NCBI GenBank assembly: GCA_001606155.1 | Contig: LODT01000021.1 | Location: forward strand, 708,501-772,500 | Direction of reading: 5' to 3' | Source of the DNA: Tieghemostelium lacteum | Lineage: Eukaryota > Evosea > Eumycetozoa > Dictyosteliales > Raperosteliaceae | Length of the DNA stretch: 64,000 bases | Part shown: piece by piece, positions 22,068 through 34,465 of the stretch | Layout: each line of letters starts with the position of its first letter | How positions within the stretch are numbered: the stretch's first letter is position 1 | Made by a program: the position numbers and the translations under genes | The notes under the pieces: generated by a model | Told to the model about the DNA's origin: nothing | The model's input: only the letters and a program-made list of their open reading frames with translations | Databases searched by the model: none

Positions 22068-22538
22068 TGCTGAGATATATATATAAGTGCTTCCTCAGAA
22101 AAAGCAATTAAAATTTAAAAATCAAAAAAAAAATTACACAAATTAAATTGATTTATTTCTCCGACTTTGAACTAACCCTTACATTTTTCTTTAGAATCTT
22201 ATTACAATTAAATTTCTATTGATATTTCCACTTTCAATACCACCCTTAAATTTTTCAAATTATTTTTAAATATAGATCAAAACATATATTTATACATATA
22301 AAATTAAAATCAAATACAATAAAATTTTATTAATTTTATTTTAATATTAGTTAGTGATTATAATATATTTATATTAAATTTAAAATGATGATACACTAAA
22401 ATAATTCTTGTATTATTACAATATTTTAATAATGAAAATTTTACGAATTTAGGTTTTTTTTGAAATTTATCATTTTTTGATCGTTTTTTCTTTCACACAA
22501 AATTAGATTAGTATTACTAATCCGATATTAATATAACT
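22068..22538. other. Divergent promoter region of the BEACH and ELP1 genes
   Basis: About 470 bases of AT-rich DNA between two divergent genes. It presumably holds both promoters. No further feature recognised. Confidence 0.6.
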
Positions 22539-25500
22539 ATGAAAAATCTTACAAAATTAACAGAGGTTATTGATGATATCAGTGTAGATAAAACCATTCA
22601 ATTAAAATTATTTACAGTTGATACAGATAATAATATAATATTTTTTGTCAGTTCAGACAATCATTTCATTGTCTACAATCCATCTGCAAAAAAAGTACAA
22701 TTACTCATTGATTTGAATAAACAAGATATTATATCACAAGGTGCTTTCGTCATTGCTATACAATACATTCCAGATCTAAATGCAATATGTATGGCAACTG
22801 ATAAAGGTGATATTTTAATGTACACCATTTCAAATAGTCAAGTATGTAATACATTACATCACCCACCACACCACTCTCTTTTTTAAAAGAAATATCCCTA
22901 ATTTAGATTTTATATTTTATAAAATATACAGCTTGAGTGTGTTGGTGTTGTTGGATCATCAGGTATATCATCCATGTCATGGAGTCCTGATTATGAATTA
23001 TTTATTATAGCTACACTTTCAGGTACACTTATTCAAATGACAAAAGATTGGGATATTATAACAGAGGTACCAATTGATTCTCAATTACCAGGAAACAAAG
23101 CAACAGTAACTACAATACCAGATAACAATAATGCTAATAATAATAATAATAATAATATAATACCTTGTATAAGTTGGAGAGGTGATGGTCAATATTTTAC
23201 ATGTTCAAGTTATGATGCAGTACAAGGTAAAGTTGTAATTAGAGTTTGGGATAGAACATTAGTTTTACATTCAATGAATGAATCGAATGTAAATGGTTTG
23301 GAATCTAAGGTACATTGGAGACCTAATGGTTCATTAATTGCAGCAAGTCACAGATATCCAGCTGAACAAAGACATGATATTTCATTTTTTGAAAGAAATG
23401 GATTGAAACATGGTGAATTGACATTGAGAGACAAGTATGTGGTAGAGTCTATACAATGGTCTTCTGATTCAGAAGTATTGGCATTACATTTGACTGAAGA
23501 TGGTGGATTGAAGAGATCACTAGTTCAACTATGGCACAGATCCAATTACTATTGGTTTTTAAAACAGGAATTAAATTTTGATGCTGATCAACATGTTGCT
23601 TCTATACAATGGGATCAGTCATCTAGTGGTGTGTTGAGAGTGATTACCAAAGAGTTAAGATATCACGAAGTTAGATTCTGCTGGGATTATGACATATCAC
23701 CTGGATTCTCACAGGAGAATCCAAGTACCTGCGTGATGGTAGATGGAAAAGATCTTAAATTAACCCCTTTCCGTAGACTTGTGGTACCACCTCCAATGTC
23801 TGCCTATGCTGTGAAATTGAATTCCAATTGTCTTGGATTTTCATTTAATCACACTACTTATCAATTGATGACTTTTGGTAGTGATAATGAAATTTCTATA
23901 TACACACCAGCTGTATTACCTCCTATTCCAACAAGACAATCAACAACATTACCAAACTATTCAATAGCTCCAACTCTTACTGCTCAGACTAGTAAACAAA
24001 GTTCAGTTAAACTCTATCAACTTCGTCATTTCCTATGGTTGAATGATGAGACTATTCTAGCTGTTGAAGCTGCTTTAAACTCTCAACCTGAACAATTAGT
24101 TCAACTTCAGATTTCTCTAAAGGATAATGTAATTCAATTGGATAGAGTTGACAGAGTATCACTTCCTGGAAAAGTATTGAGAATGATTCGTCAAGCAACT
24201 CCAGATTCTCAACTCAACGACGAAAGAGTACTTTTTGAGACTTTGGATGGTCATTTGTATATTTACAATAGTATGACTAGTAGTTTTATTCCGTTTGTAA
24301 GTCAGATTCAAGAGAATATATTTAAGTTCCCTACACCATGTTTATGGATACATTCTTGCATTTCAAATGGTGAAGATGCAGTTGTAGGTCTAACTGACAG
24401 ATCAAGACTCTACCTCAATCAACATGTAATGTCAACTGATTGCAATAGTTTTGCAATTCATAATAAATTCTTAATGTTTACTACCACTGCTCATGTACTT
24501 AGATCAGTACCATTATCATTACCACCACCTTCACAACCATTGGTATATCAACAACCTTCCATTGCCTCACAATCTCAACAACAAAACTCAAAGTTTGGAC
24601 CACCACCATCCGCAGTGTCATATGATGACTCTATAAGAGAAGTAGAAAGGGGTTCAAAGATTGTTGCAGTTGTACCTCATGACACTAGACTAGTACTCCA
24701 AATGCCCAGAGGTAACTTAGAAACCATTTCACCAAGATCTCTAACCCTCTCCACCATCAGAGAACTCCTAAGTCAACATCAATATGAAAGCGCATTCTCT
24801 CTAATGAGAAGAAACCGTATTGACATGAACCTCATCTATGACTATAATCCAAAAGATTTCATTCAACATATTGATGAATTTGTTAACCAAATTCAATCCA
24901 TTGACTATCTTAATCTTTTCATTTCCTCTCTTCGTGATGAAGACACTACCAAATCCCTCTTTATCGATCTTGAAACTAATGGAATTTCAACTAGTAAACA
25001 AACCTCTAATAACAACAATAATAATAATAATAGTAACACTGGTAAAGTTAATCTAATTTGTGATAAATTACGTCAAGTATTTGTTAAAAAAGATTCCATT
25101 GCTTATAATTTACCAATATTGACTACCTATGTGAAGAAATCACCACCTGAGCTAGACCAAGTTCTTAGACTTATTCAGAGTCTACGTGGTGAAGAAATCA
25201 ATGACCAAGGTGAAACTGTTGTCAATCGTCTCACTGAAGAGTCATTGGATTACATTGTATTCCTTGTTGATGTAAATAAGCTCTATGATATTGCATTAGG
25301 TACTTATGACTTTGAACTAGTTATAATGGTAGCTCAGAAATCTCAGAAAGATCCTAAAGAGTACATGTCATTCCTAACTGAATTACAAAAAATGGAGAAA
25401 TTCTATCAGAGATATTCTATTGATAAGCATCTAGGTCGTTGGGAATCAGCTTTAGAGAACCTTTCTCAAGCTGGTTCTGAATACTTTTCAGAGTGTTTGG

Positions 25501-26669
25501 ATATCATTCGTCAACATAAAATCTATAAAGAAGCAGTTCAGTTGTATTCCAAGATTGGTGATCAAGAGAAACTCAATCAAGTTCAGGAAATCTATGGTGA
25601 CTATTTAATGCAATCCAATGGTTTTTTGGAAGCTGGTTTTATGTATTGTAATGCCAATCTCTATAAGAAGGCTATTCAATCATTTAAAGATGCTGGTGCT
25701 TGGGAATTGGCTTTAGTGCAATCTGTACATCTGGGTTACAGTCCATCTGAACAGAAATCTCTATGTTATGATCTAAGTGAACATATGAAGAGACTAAGTA
25801 AATTCAAAGATTCTGCAAATGTTTTGGTACATTCTTCATGTCAGGACTACCAATTAGCTGTCAATACACTTATTGATGGTGTGTTTTGGACTGATGCTTA
25901 TACATTGTCAGTTAGTCATAAGATTGAACTTCCAAAACAAATGTTATTGGACCAGGTTAGTCAATATCAGAGTGAGATTAGTGAGAACAGTGCAAGTTAT
26001 CAGAAATATCTTCAAAGAGTGCAAGTTGTACGTCAGAATAAACTTAATTATCAACCATTGCTATTACCAAGATCTTCAATGGACCCAGAAACAAGTTCAG
26101 TAATGTCAGGAATGTCAGGTATGTTCAGTGAAGGTGGAGGTAGTGTAAGTTCACAGGCATCTACATCAACCTATGTCAGTACCTATTCCTCACAAACTGG
26201 TACATTTTCACAAGCTACCAAGAGTAGAATAAAGAAACCAAAACAACATAAACCAAAGAAAGTAAGATTAACAGGTAAAGAAGGTTCAGCCTACGAAGAA
26301 GAATTCCTAGTTGAAGAAATGAAAAAACTTATTCCATCCACTTCCAACCAAGATCTCATTGGAAGACTCTTACGTGGACTTGTTCTATTCAAAGAATACA
26401 AAATTGCCAAAGAACTTCAAGATCAATACACTACATATTTGAAAATAATTGATGACAGTTTAGATATCTTATCAACCTCTGCCACTGCTATCTTACCTGA
26501 AAACAAAAAAGAAAAAGAAAGAGAATTTGAATTCAATCAACAACAATTAGAATTACCAACCGAACAACAACAGCAATCAAATAACAACAAACCACCTACA
26601 TTTACACTAACCATAAACAAAGTAACCATTACTAGAGAAAAATCAAATTGGAATTTAAATATTTTCTAA
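22539..26669 (+). CDS. elp1: Elongator complex subunit 1 (ELP1/IKI3/IKAP)
   Basis: Two exons: 22539-22841 and 22932-26669. The junction is CAA|GTATGT to ATACAG|CTTGAG in phase 0, giving 1,346 aa, almost the human length of 1,332. After the splice the sequence ISSMSWSPDYELFIIATLSGTL and MTKDWD match ELP1 closely, as do ISWRGDGQYF, VRVWDRTL-like and FFERNGLKHGELTLR. The N-terminal half forms WD40 propellers. The C-terminal half is a TPR-like helical solenoid (KHLGRWESALENLSQAG, GDYLMQSNGFLEAGFMYC). The basic stretch KSRIKKPKQHKPKKVRLTGKEGS near the C-terminus corresponds to the conserved tRNA-binding/NLS region. ELP1 scaffolds the Elongator complex, which makes the cm5U-type modification at wobble uridine of tRNAs. 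Short Asn runs are lineage inserts. Identity is secure. Confidence 0.97.
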
Positions 26670-26940
26670 AATAAATAAGTGAATATAAAATTATTATTGT
26701 CTTATATTCAAAAATCCAAATTGGTGTTAATGTACACTTTAATTTTTTTGAATATTATTGATTGAGACATAAATAAAGGTTGAGAAATTATGTTTTTTTT
26801 TGGGTTTAATTATTATTTATTCTTATCAAAAAAAAAAGAAAGATTATTTGATATTTAATATTGTATTGTTATTATTATTATAGTATATTTCGAAATAGAT
26901 TTGTATTTGTATTTTGAGAAAGTGTTTTTGGTAAAGTTTT

Positions 26941-28561
26941 TTACAATCTATTGAAATAAGTCCAACCTCTAATGTGATTATATTCTGGGATATTTGAAGT
27001 TGGGCCGATGGCAGTGACAGCTGGTGAAACGTCTTTCAAGAGATAGGTAGCAACACGACGAACATCTTCAACAGTGATTTCAGAGACACGTAAAAATACT
27101 TCATATGGGGTTACTCTACGACCAAGAGTCAACATTTGTCTACCAATACCTTCACAAACTTTAGAGTTACCGTCATAGAACATCAAAGAGGAAGCAATCA
27201 ATTTTTGTTTGGCTCTTTCAACTTCAGATTTAGTAGCACTGGTACCGATTCTTTGCCATTCAGAAAGCATTTCAGCAATCAAATCGTCGGAGGTCTCTGG
27301 AGAGCAGACACCCATATTACCAAACAAACCAGTATCGTGATAGGCAGAGATAAAAGTTTGATAACTTTCAGCCAAACCTTCAGAAGAGACAATCTCACCA
27401 AGACGAGAACCAACATTCTTACCGGCACCAATATTTCTGTCCCAGTTACCAATCATGGTTTGAATGAGCTCCAAAGTTACAAAATCTGGGTGATCCCATG
27501 GTAAACCTTCAACAGCAACGGCAAATCTAACCAATGGTTGTGAGTCATCACGAACTCTTAATTCTGATCCTACAAATTCTGATTTGATGGTAGAACGTTT
27601 GGATTGTGATCCTGCTTTGATTTGGCCAAATTTATCTTTAACTTGTTGAACTAATTTCTCGTGATTAACTGCACCAGCACCTACAATGACCAAACGTTGA
27701 CCTGTATAATTTTCTTGGACAAAATCTTGAATTTGTTGTTTATTCATAGCTTCAATGTTTTCAACTGGTCCTAAAATTGTTCTTCCTAATGCTGATCCTT
27801 GAAATGCTGCAGCATGTAATTGATCAAAGATAACCTCACTTGGGTTAGATTGAACAAATTCCATTTCACTTAAAATGGTTGATTTTTCATTATTAATATC
27901 TGATGTTCTATTATTATATAAATATATTCTTAATTAGTATATTTTTCTTAAAAAAAAATCTATAATTTTCCTATATATCTATATCATATTTGTAATATGA
28001 TATAATCTAGTCTGACATACTCGAATTTAGAGTTTTGTAAGATATCAGAAAGGATATCAACTGCATTTGGTACATTATCCTTTAAAACTTTCATATAGTA
28101 GGCAGAGTGTTCTCTGGAGGTGAAAGCATTTAAGCTACCTCCCATATTTTCAATTTCCAATTCAATTGATTGAGCATTTGGACGCTTTGAGGTACCTTTA
28201 AATAACATATGTTCCAAAAAATGTGCTACACCATTGTTTTTATCGTTTTCATATACACTACCACTGTCTACCCAAACACCAATGTTGGCTGTCTCTCCAA
28301 ATGATTCCTCAGTAGCTACTCTAATACCATTTGGTAGAGTAGTAACTTTAGTCTCTGGTGTATTTTTTAAAAATGATGGGTTCAATAATATTGATGAACC
28401 TGATGAATAATATCTCTTGTTGATCTATAATAGTATTTTTTTTAAAAAAAAAATAAGAGGTCAATCATTTCTGATCTCTTTTGTATATTTTGCCTTTCAT
28501 TTGTAAAACTTACTAAATTCTTGGTAGAATTTGTTAAAACTTTACTAATATTATTTAACAT
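26941..28561 (-). CDS. mppB: Mitochondrial processing peptidase, beta subunit
   Basis: Three exons: 28561-28514, 28424-28021 and 27907-26941. Junctions are TTA|GTAAGT to TATAG|ATC, then TTCGA|GTATGT to AATAG|AAC, with phases agreeing, giving 472 aa. The first exon and the start of the second encode an amphipathic Arg/Lys/Ser N-terminus ending in NKRYYSSG, a typical mitochondrial presequence. The zinc-binding inverzincin motif HFLEH is at about residues 84-88, followed by [16 protein letters not shown] and [21 protein letters not shown]. The Gly-rich loop of the alpha subunit is absent and the catalytic His-Glu-His residues are present, so this is the catalytic beta subunit, not alpha. It removes matrix targeting peptides and may be part of complex III core as in other species. 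Convergent with ELP1 (271 bases apart). Confidence 0.95.
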
Positions 28562-28683
28562 CTTTGAATTCGACGTTTATTATTGTTAATCAAAAAAATA
28601 AAACAAAAAAAAATAAAAGTACAAAAAAAAATGAAAAAAAAAAAAATCATTTCGTAGTTCAAATTTTGATAGTGTGTTGTGCA

Positions 28684-28704
28684 ATGAAAATCCAAAATGA
28701 ATAA
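28684..28704 (+). other. Six-codon upstream ORF overlapping the ARM-gene start
   Basis: ATG AAA ATC CAA AAT GAA TAA begins 13 bases before the main ATG at 28697 and ends after it, in another frame. It would have to be bypassed by leaky scanning, or the transcript starts downstream of it. Confidence 0.4.
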
Positions 28705-30289
28705 TAATAATAATAATCATCAATTTAGATTATCACAATTTAAAAAAACAAAGACTGAACAAGAATATATAGATGAGAGACAAGAGAAATTTGAAAAACA
28801 AAGAAATGATCAAAAGCGATCTAGTCTATTAGATAAACGTAAAAAGTTATCTATAACAACTCAACAAGAGTCACTTGATAAATCACAATTGATTCAGTTG
28901 GTATCTCGTTTGAAATTAGATATTGCATCTAGTTATAATGTTGATAAAGATACTAAATTTAGAATATTAGTGTCTCTTAGAAATCTGGTGTCTAGAGAGA
29001 TGAGTTTAGATCAAACTATTCTATTGACTCAATTGATTATTGATGACTATATTAGTTCAAATAGTTTGAAAAAGAATGTAAAAGATGAAGATATTCATAT
29101 GGATGATGAAAAGAGTGTAGAAAATACAAAATCTATATGGTCATTTGTGATAGAGTGTCTGAGGAACTCTAATGCTGGACTAAGGTTTCAATTGGAGTCT
29201 GCATGGTGTATAACTAATATGGCATGTGGAAATGAGGCACAATGTAAATTTCTATTGGAGAGTAGTTGTTATTTAGTACAGTATCTAGGTAGTGGTCATA
29301 AAGTTCTACAAGATCAATGTGCTTGGGCATTGGGTAATATTGCAATGGATAGTATAGAGATACGTGATAGTTTACTTAGACAAGGTATCATTCCATCACT
29401 TGTAAAGTTATTGGCATCTGATACTAAATCACTTCTGGATAGTACTTGTTTTTGTATGAGTTCTCTACTCAAATTACCCATAGTAAATGTTAAACTACAT
29501 AAACTCATTCATAGTCATTTATTAAGTATATTGAATCTACTCAATTACCAATTATCACACTCAAAAGACTCTGAAATTATCTTTAACCATTTGTGGTTAC
29601 TTTGTGATATTTTTAGAAATTGTAAACTATCTTATCTACCTTTAACGACAGAGTATTTACCTAAAGATATATCTGTTATTCTAAGTACAATCTCCATAAT
29701 GAATAATAACAATATATGGAATACATCCATTGCATTACCATGTATAAGAATATTAGGAACACTAGTGACTGATGAATCAATATTTAGTAATTATATATTA
29801 CCAAATACCAAACAAATTGATCATCTTATAAAACCAATATTAGAAATACTCAATAACATTCAATTGGAGTACTCTAAAATATCAACAAAATCCATTATAA
29901 CCATTGTAAAAGAATCACTATATTATCTATCAAATTTAATTTATTATGATAATAGTAATAATAATAATAGTTTAACAAATATATTAATACAAAGTCAATA
30001 TATAAATCAACTATTTTTAATGAAATTAAATGATATATTTTCAACAAGTCTATGTAGTGACCAATGCATTCAAATTGAGTTGATTCAGTTACTCTACAAT
30101 ATATACTGTAAAGATTCAACCATACTATTAAAGCAACCATATTGGACATTGGTGTTAGATCTATTCAAAGAATACAGTGATAAATCAACAATTGAAAAAC
30201 ATCAACACATTGAAGATCTAGGATTAGAAAATGTACAAAAACTCACTAATAATCTACTAACACATGTGAATTCAATAAATTTAAAATAA
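28697..30289 (+). CDS. Divergent importin-alpha-like armadillo-repeat protein
   Basis: A single exon of 530 aa. The N-terminus after an Asn run is basic and helical (RQEKFEKQRNDQKRSSLLDKRKKL), resembling an importin-beta-binding (IBB) domain. Residues about 145-260 contain clear ARM repeats with importin-alpha signatures (LESAWCITNMACGNEAQCKF, DQCAWALGNIAMDSIEIRD, GIIPSLVKLL). Downstream repeats are degenerate and interrupted by Asn-rich insertions. Canonical importin-alpha has ten ARM repeats with conserved W-N pairs that hold nuclear localisation signals; here the W-N pair is visible in the first one or two repeats (AWCITN, AWALGN) and largely lost afterwards. It may be a specialised import adaptor or a TMCO6-like relative. 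It is convergent with the next gene, with only seven bases between stop codons. Confidence 0.8.
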   Translation: MNNNNNNHQFRLSQFKKTKTEQEYIDERQEKFEKQRNDQKRSSLLDKRKKLSITTQQESLDKSQLIQLVSRLKLDIASSYNVDKDTKFRILVSLRNLVSREMSLDQTILLTQLIIDDYISSNSLKKNVKDEDIHMDDEKSVENTKSIWSFVIECLRNSNAGLRFQLESAWCITNMACGNEAQCKFLLESSCYLVQYLGSGHKVLQDQCAWALGNIAMDSIEIRDSLLRQGIIPSLVKLLASDTKSLLDSTCFCMSSLLKLPIVNVKLHKLIHSHLLSILNLLNYQLSHSKDSEIIFNHLWLLCDIFRNCKLSYLPLTTEYLPKDISVILSTISIMNNNNIWNTSIALPCIRILGTLVTDESIFSNYILPNTKQIDHLIKPILEILNNIQLEYSKISTKSIITIVKESLYYLSNLIYYDNSNNNNSLTNILIQSQYINQLFLMKLNDIFSTSLCSDQCIQIELIQLLYNIYCKDSTILLKQPYWTLVLDLFKEYSDKSTIEKHQHIEDLGLENVQKLTNNLLTHVNSINLK

Positions 30290-30296
30290 TGTTTAT

Positions 30297-30959
30297 TTAT
30301 GGAAATGGTGGTAATGCACCATGGTTTCGTTCAGGTAATGGAGGTGGATTTGGATAGTTTTCAGATTTATCATGTGTTGAGTAATTTGATCTCTTGTCAT
30401 AATGATTAAATACAGCTTCACCATCTTTACTCTGTGAAGGATTAGATTGATCATTTTGAATTGATCCTCTATAAGATAACCAAGTAACAATAACAAAGAA
30501 CAAGAACCCACCTAAAAATATTAAATCTAAAATACCAACAGCTCTAATTACTTTTTTAAAATTTGAGTTTGAGCAACTATATGATTTTGGTACAAGCTCT
30601 GATATGACAAATAATGCAATGGAAAAAGCCAAAAATACTAAAAATAGTAATAATATTACATTTCTTTTTCGTTCGGATTTTGGAATACCTCTGGTGTATC
30701 TGAAATGATAACAGAAACCAAAGAATATATTTACTAAAAATACAGCTAGATATATAACTAGAATTGCAGTTGGAAATTGACATTCATCTGATTCATAGGA
30801 TATAATTAGAAATACAATTCCAATAATGAATATTGCTACATTGATTATCAATGTCCACACTGGAAGCCATGGTATCTTTCTTGCCTTTTTATTCTTTGTG
30901 AAAACATTAGCATTACTACTAGCCAACATTGATCCTGATTTACCTTCTGAAGTTGTCAT
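30297..30959 (-). CDS. Four-TM integral membrane protein with Pro-rich cytosolic tail
   Basis: A 220-aa single-exon protein; I choose the ATG at 30959 (MTTSEGKSG), because the frame further upstream offers only a TTG. Four hydrophobic segments are visible at about residues 36-58 (VWTLIINVAIFIIGIVFLII), 67-88, 101-122 and 142-165 (LDLIFLGGFLFFVIVTWLSY). The loop after TM2 is basic (RYTRGIPKSERKRN), which suggests N- and C-termini in the cytosol, and the TM3-TM4 loop has two cysteines or one Cys near SYSCSNSN. The C-terminal 55 residues are hydrophilic and end in a Pro-rich stretch (NPPPLPERN) that looks like an SH3/WW ligand. The topology is tetraspanin-like in number but lacks the CCG motif. 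No family recognised. Confidence 0.8.
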   Translation of the reverse strand: MTTSEGKSGSMLASSNANVFTKNKKARKIPWLPVWTLIINVAIFIIGIVFLIISYESDECQFPTAILVIYLAVFLVNIFFGFCYHFRYTRGIPKSERKRNVILLLFLVFLAFSIALFVISELVPKSYSCSNSNFKKVIRAVGILDLIFLGGFLFFVIVTWLSYRGSIQNDQSNPSQSKDGEAVFNHYDKRSNYSTHDKSENYPNPPPLPERNHGALPPFP

Positions 30960-32023
30960 GACTATTCCCCAATATATTTTATATATAAGCAAAGAACTTT
31001 CCCTAAATGATATAATAATTAATAATAATAAATTTTATTTGTTTAACAATACTTTCTTTATTTCTTTCTTTTTCCCACACCTTTACCACTATATCATCTA
31101 TGTGTAAAAATTAAATATTATTTTCAATGTACACTGATATCTATTTAATTCAATCCCCACCACACACCCACATTTAATTAATTTTTTTGTAAATTATTAA
31201 ATAAAACACGAAAATCGGAAAAGTAAAATGAAATCTTTTAAGAGAGATTGAAAATTACTGCTATGGCTTCCAATCCACTGTAAATATCCAATTTTTCATC
31301 TAATTTCTCAAAATTTGTGGGTGTTGGTGCAAATATTGATCACTTGACTTTTTTTTTTTTTTTCATTTTCATTTTCATATTTGTGTATAAATTTATAAAT
31401 ATATTTTGTTTAAATATATTTCCGAAATCATTTTTAAAGAGTGCTATTTAAAGTCTCTGTGTATTATATTAATATTTATCAGCATTTTAAAATACAAGTT
31501 TTTTTTTACCTGTAACTTTTAAAATTTAGTTGAATGTGGGTATACAAATATAACTTTTAAAGTTCAGTCACTTAATCACTACACCTGTCGACATGAATTT
31601 CTTACCATATTGTTGATAGATCTATGTAAAACTACTACACCACTCTAACCCCCCTTTTTATCTCACACCCACAATTAACATCACCTTTTTAAAAACCACC
31701 CTCACCAATCAAAATCTAAAATTGAAATCTCAAATTTGATTTTTTTTTTTTTTAAATATATTAATATAAATAACATTGTTTATACATTTTTATAAATTTG
31801 ATTAATTTAGAATAAAGAAGAAAAAACTAATTTTATTTATTTTAAAAATAATTTCAGATTCTAACCAAATCAAAAAAAAAAAAACATCCTCATCAACAAA
31901 AAAAAAAAAAATCACACCATCAGACTAAAAATTGTATTGAGGGTGGGTTCCTAATTAGTAGAGTTGATCAACAACATCTAGAAAGACTTGAATATAAAGG
32001 GAAGAATATAATTTGAAAAAAAG
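30960..32023. other. Divergent intergenic region upstream of the G-alpha gene
   Basis: About 1.06 kb of AT-rich sequence with long T and A runs and CAC-rich patches (31151-31170, 31650-31710). It likely holds promoters of the four-TM gene (minus) and the G-alpha gene (plus). No ORF or RNA gene recognised. Confidence 0.55.
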
Positions 32024-33280
32024 ATGGCATTTTGTACTTCTCCTAAAGGAGGAACAACAGTTCAGACCAAAGTTTCACATGAGATTGACAAAGAGATTAG
32101 AGAGAGTAGAAGAAGACTAAAACAAGATGTACAAATTCTGTTGTTGGGTGCAGGTGAATCTGGTAAATCAACAATATTCAAACAATTAAAGATTCTGCAA
32201 GATAATGGTAAATGGACTGAACAGGAATTGTTAGAGTATCGTAATACCATTTATGTAAATATAACTTCACAATTGCACGTATTAGTATTAGCAACTGAAT
32301 CTCTTAATCAACCATTATCTCCTCAAAATATAGTATGTATTTTCAATAGATTGGTAAAAGGCCCACCTTTTTATTGAGGTAAAGGCCCTTAATTAACATC
32401 ATAAAAACTAATTTTATAAAATTAAAATTTAACTTCCCAAAACATTAGGAAAGAGGAGAAAGAATAAAAAATAGACAACATGGTATCGAAGAATTTACAC
32501 AACAAGTAGGTGAGGATTGTCTACAACTTTGGGGAGATCCTTCCATCAAATCAGTTTTTCAAAAAAGAGATAAAGAATTTCAATTAAATGATTCTGCAGA
32601 ATAGTAAGTTTTTTTTTTCAAATAATCATCCCTCCCCATTCAATCCACCACAATTATATTAATTTACATATATAATGTTTGAAATCAATAGTTTTTTTGA
32701 AAATTTAACAAGAATTATAGATAGTAAATATATTCCATTGCCAGCAGATGCATTGAGAACTAGAATTATGACAAGAGGTATAATAGAGGCACAAGTTGTA
32801 TTTGATGAAATCAATATGAAGATTATAGATGTTGGTGGACAAAGATCACAGAGAAGAAAGTGGATACATTGCTTTGATGGAGTGAGTGCGGTTATATTCG
32901 TAGCAGCTCTTTCGGAATACGATCAATTCCTCAGAGAGGATGACACTGTAAATAGAATGGACGAATCACTTAATCTCTTTAATGAGATTGTCAACAGTCG
33001 TTGGTTTACCAATACCTCAATGATATTGTTCCTCAACAAGAGAGACATCTTTACTGAGAAACTCAATACCACACCATTTAGCGCCTATGACCCAAAGTAC
33101 AAGGGTAACAATACCTATGAAGAAACTTCACAATATATCAAATCAAAGTTCCTCTCTGTCAGAGAGAAATCAAATCAAGTTTATACTCATTTCACTGTGG
33201 CTATTGATACTCAAAATATTAATTTTGTGTTTAAAGCTGTTAAAGAAATTATTTTGCGTTCAATATTTGATGATCTTTAA
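32024..33280 (+). CDS. Heterotrimeric G-protein alpha subunit
   Basis: Three exons: 32024-32332, 32449-32603 and 32692-33280. Junctions are ATA|GTATGT to TTAG|GAAAGA (phase 0) and GAATA|GTAAGT to AATAG|TTTT (phase 2), giving 350 aa, the usual size. All guanine-nucleotide motifs are present: G1 GAGESGKST at about residues 42-50, the switch I Arg/Thr in LRTRIMTRG, G3 DVGGQRSQRRKW with the catalytic Gln, G4 NKRD and a G5 variant TVAIDT. The helical domain includes LQLWGDPSIKSVFQKR. Two oddities: residue 2 is Ala rather than the myristoylated Gly (MAFCTS, leaving Cys4 for palmitoylation), and the alpha-5 tail ends RSIFDDL, about three residues shorter than the normal ...CGLF-type end that contacts receptors. 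It probably signals from a cAMP or related GPCR at the plasma membrane. Which of the dozen dictyostelid G-alphas it matches I cannot say. Confidence 0.95.
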
Positions 33281-34465
33281 ATATATCCCATTTCAATGAA
33301 TAATTATAGGAATAATAATAATAATAATAACAGCAAAACACACTAAACTTCCCAAAATGTTATAACTTTTCTAAATTTCAAAAAAAAATAATCAATTTCC
33401 AACAAATAATATTATTCTATTAATTATATTAAATTCACCAATGTTCCCACTTCATCTCTTATCTAACATCATGATAATAGTAATAAAATATGTAATTGTA
33501 TTAATTTCTATATAAACAATATTTTAAATGATTTTTTTTATTATTTTTACTAATATAGATAATCTCTTTTTCATTGTCTATTTTAGTATAATTTGTATAT
33601 CTATAACTGTCATCATCTGATTATATTATTCATCATTGATGTATAATTATAGATATAAAAAAAAGTTGTAGTTAATGTCTAAATATAACAATATTAATAT
33701 CTAAATATGTGGGTTAATTAAATTTTATAATAATGGGTATGAAATCCAAACTAAACCATCACCCCTATTTACTCCTTCTATACTACTACTACTACTAAAA
33801 ATAAATAGTAAAAATAACAATTATTCAAATAAAGATATTATTCAACATCATCAATACTAAATGTAAATGATAAAAGAAGTTAAGTGTGGTTCTGAAATAA
33901 AATATAAAAAAAAATAAAAAATAAAGACAAATTATAACCATGGTAATATATCAATAGACAGATGTTTACTGATGACTTTTTTATTCACAAAACAACCCCT
34001 ATAAATAAATCTATCAAAACACAATCAAAACAACCACATACCACCACACTCACACCAACACCCTCTCACACAAATAATTAAAATTTATAAAAATTAAAAT
34101 GTAATAATTTGATTTCTAATAATGGTCACTATCAACCAACTAAAAAATTGATATATAAATTCTTTATCCCTGTCTAATTAATTCTATTCATAATTATTAC
34201 TATTTTAATCTATTAATAATCATCCCCATTTTCTATTGTGATTTCTTGGTTTTTCTATTTTTTATAAATTACTACAGAAAAATCATATAATCTATTGATT
34301 ATTTATATCAATTATCATAAATTAATCAACATTTGGGAATCAATCAATTATTATAAATATTTCCTTTTTTATATTTTAATTTTATTGTTTATTCAAATTG
34401 TTATTATCATAATCAATCAATAATTTTATTTATAAAACTATTATTAGTAAAACACCTTAACAAAA
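33281..34465. other. Intergenic region between G-alpha and the profilin-like gene
   Basis: About 1.2 kb of AT-rich DNA containing short (AAT)n and (CTA)n repeats (33310-33330, 33782-33800) and a CAC-rich stretch at 34030-34075. No coding or RNA signal recognised; it is presumably the 3' UTR of G-alpha and the promoter of the next gene. Confidence 0.55.

Noticed and set aside
30960-30992. N-terminal extension of the four-TM protein
   Set aside because: The extension would begin at TTG; the ATG at 30959 is the first in-frame ATG.
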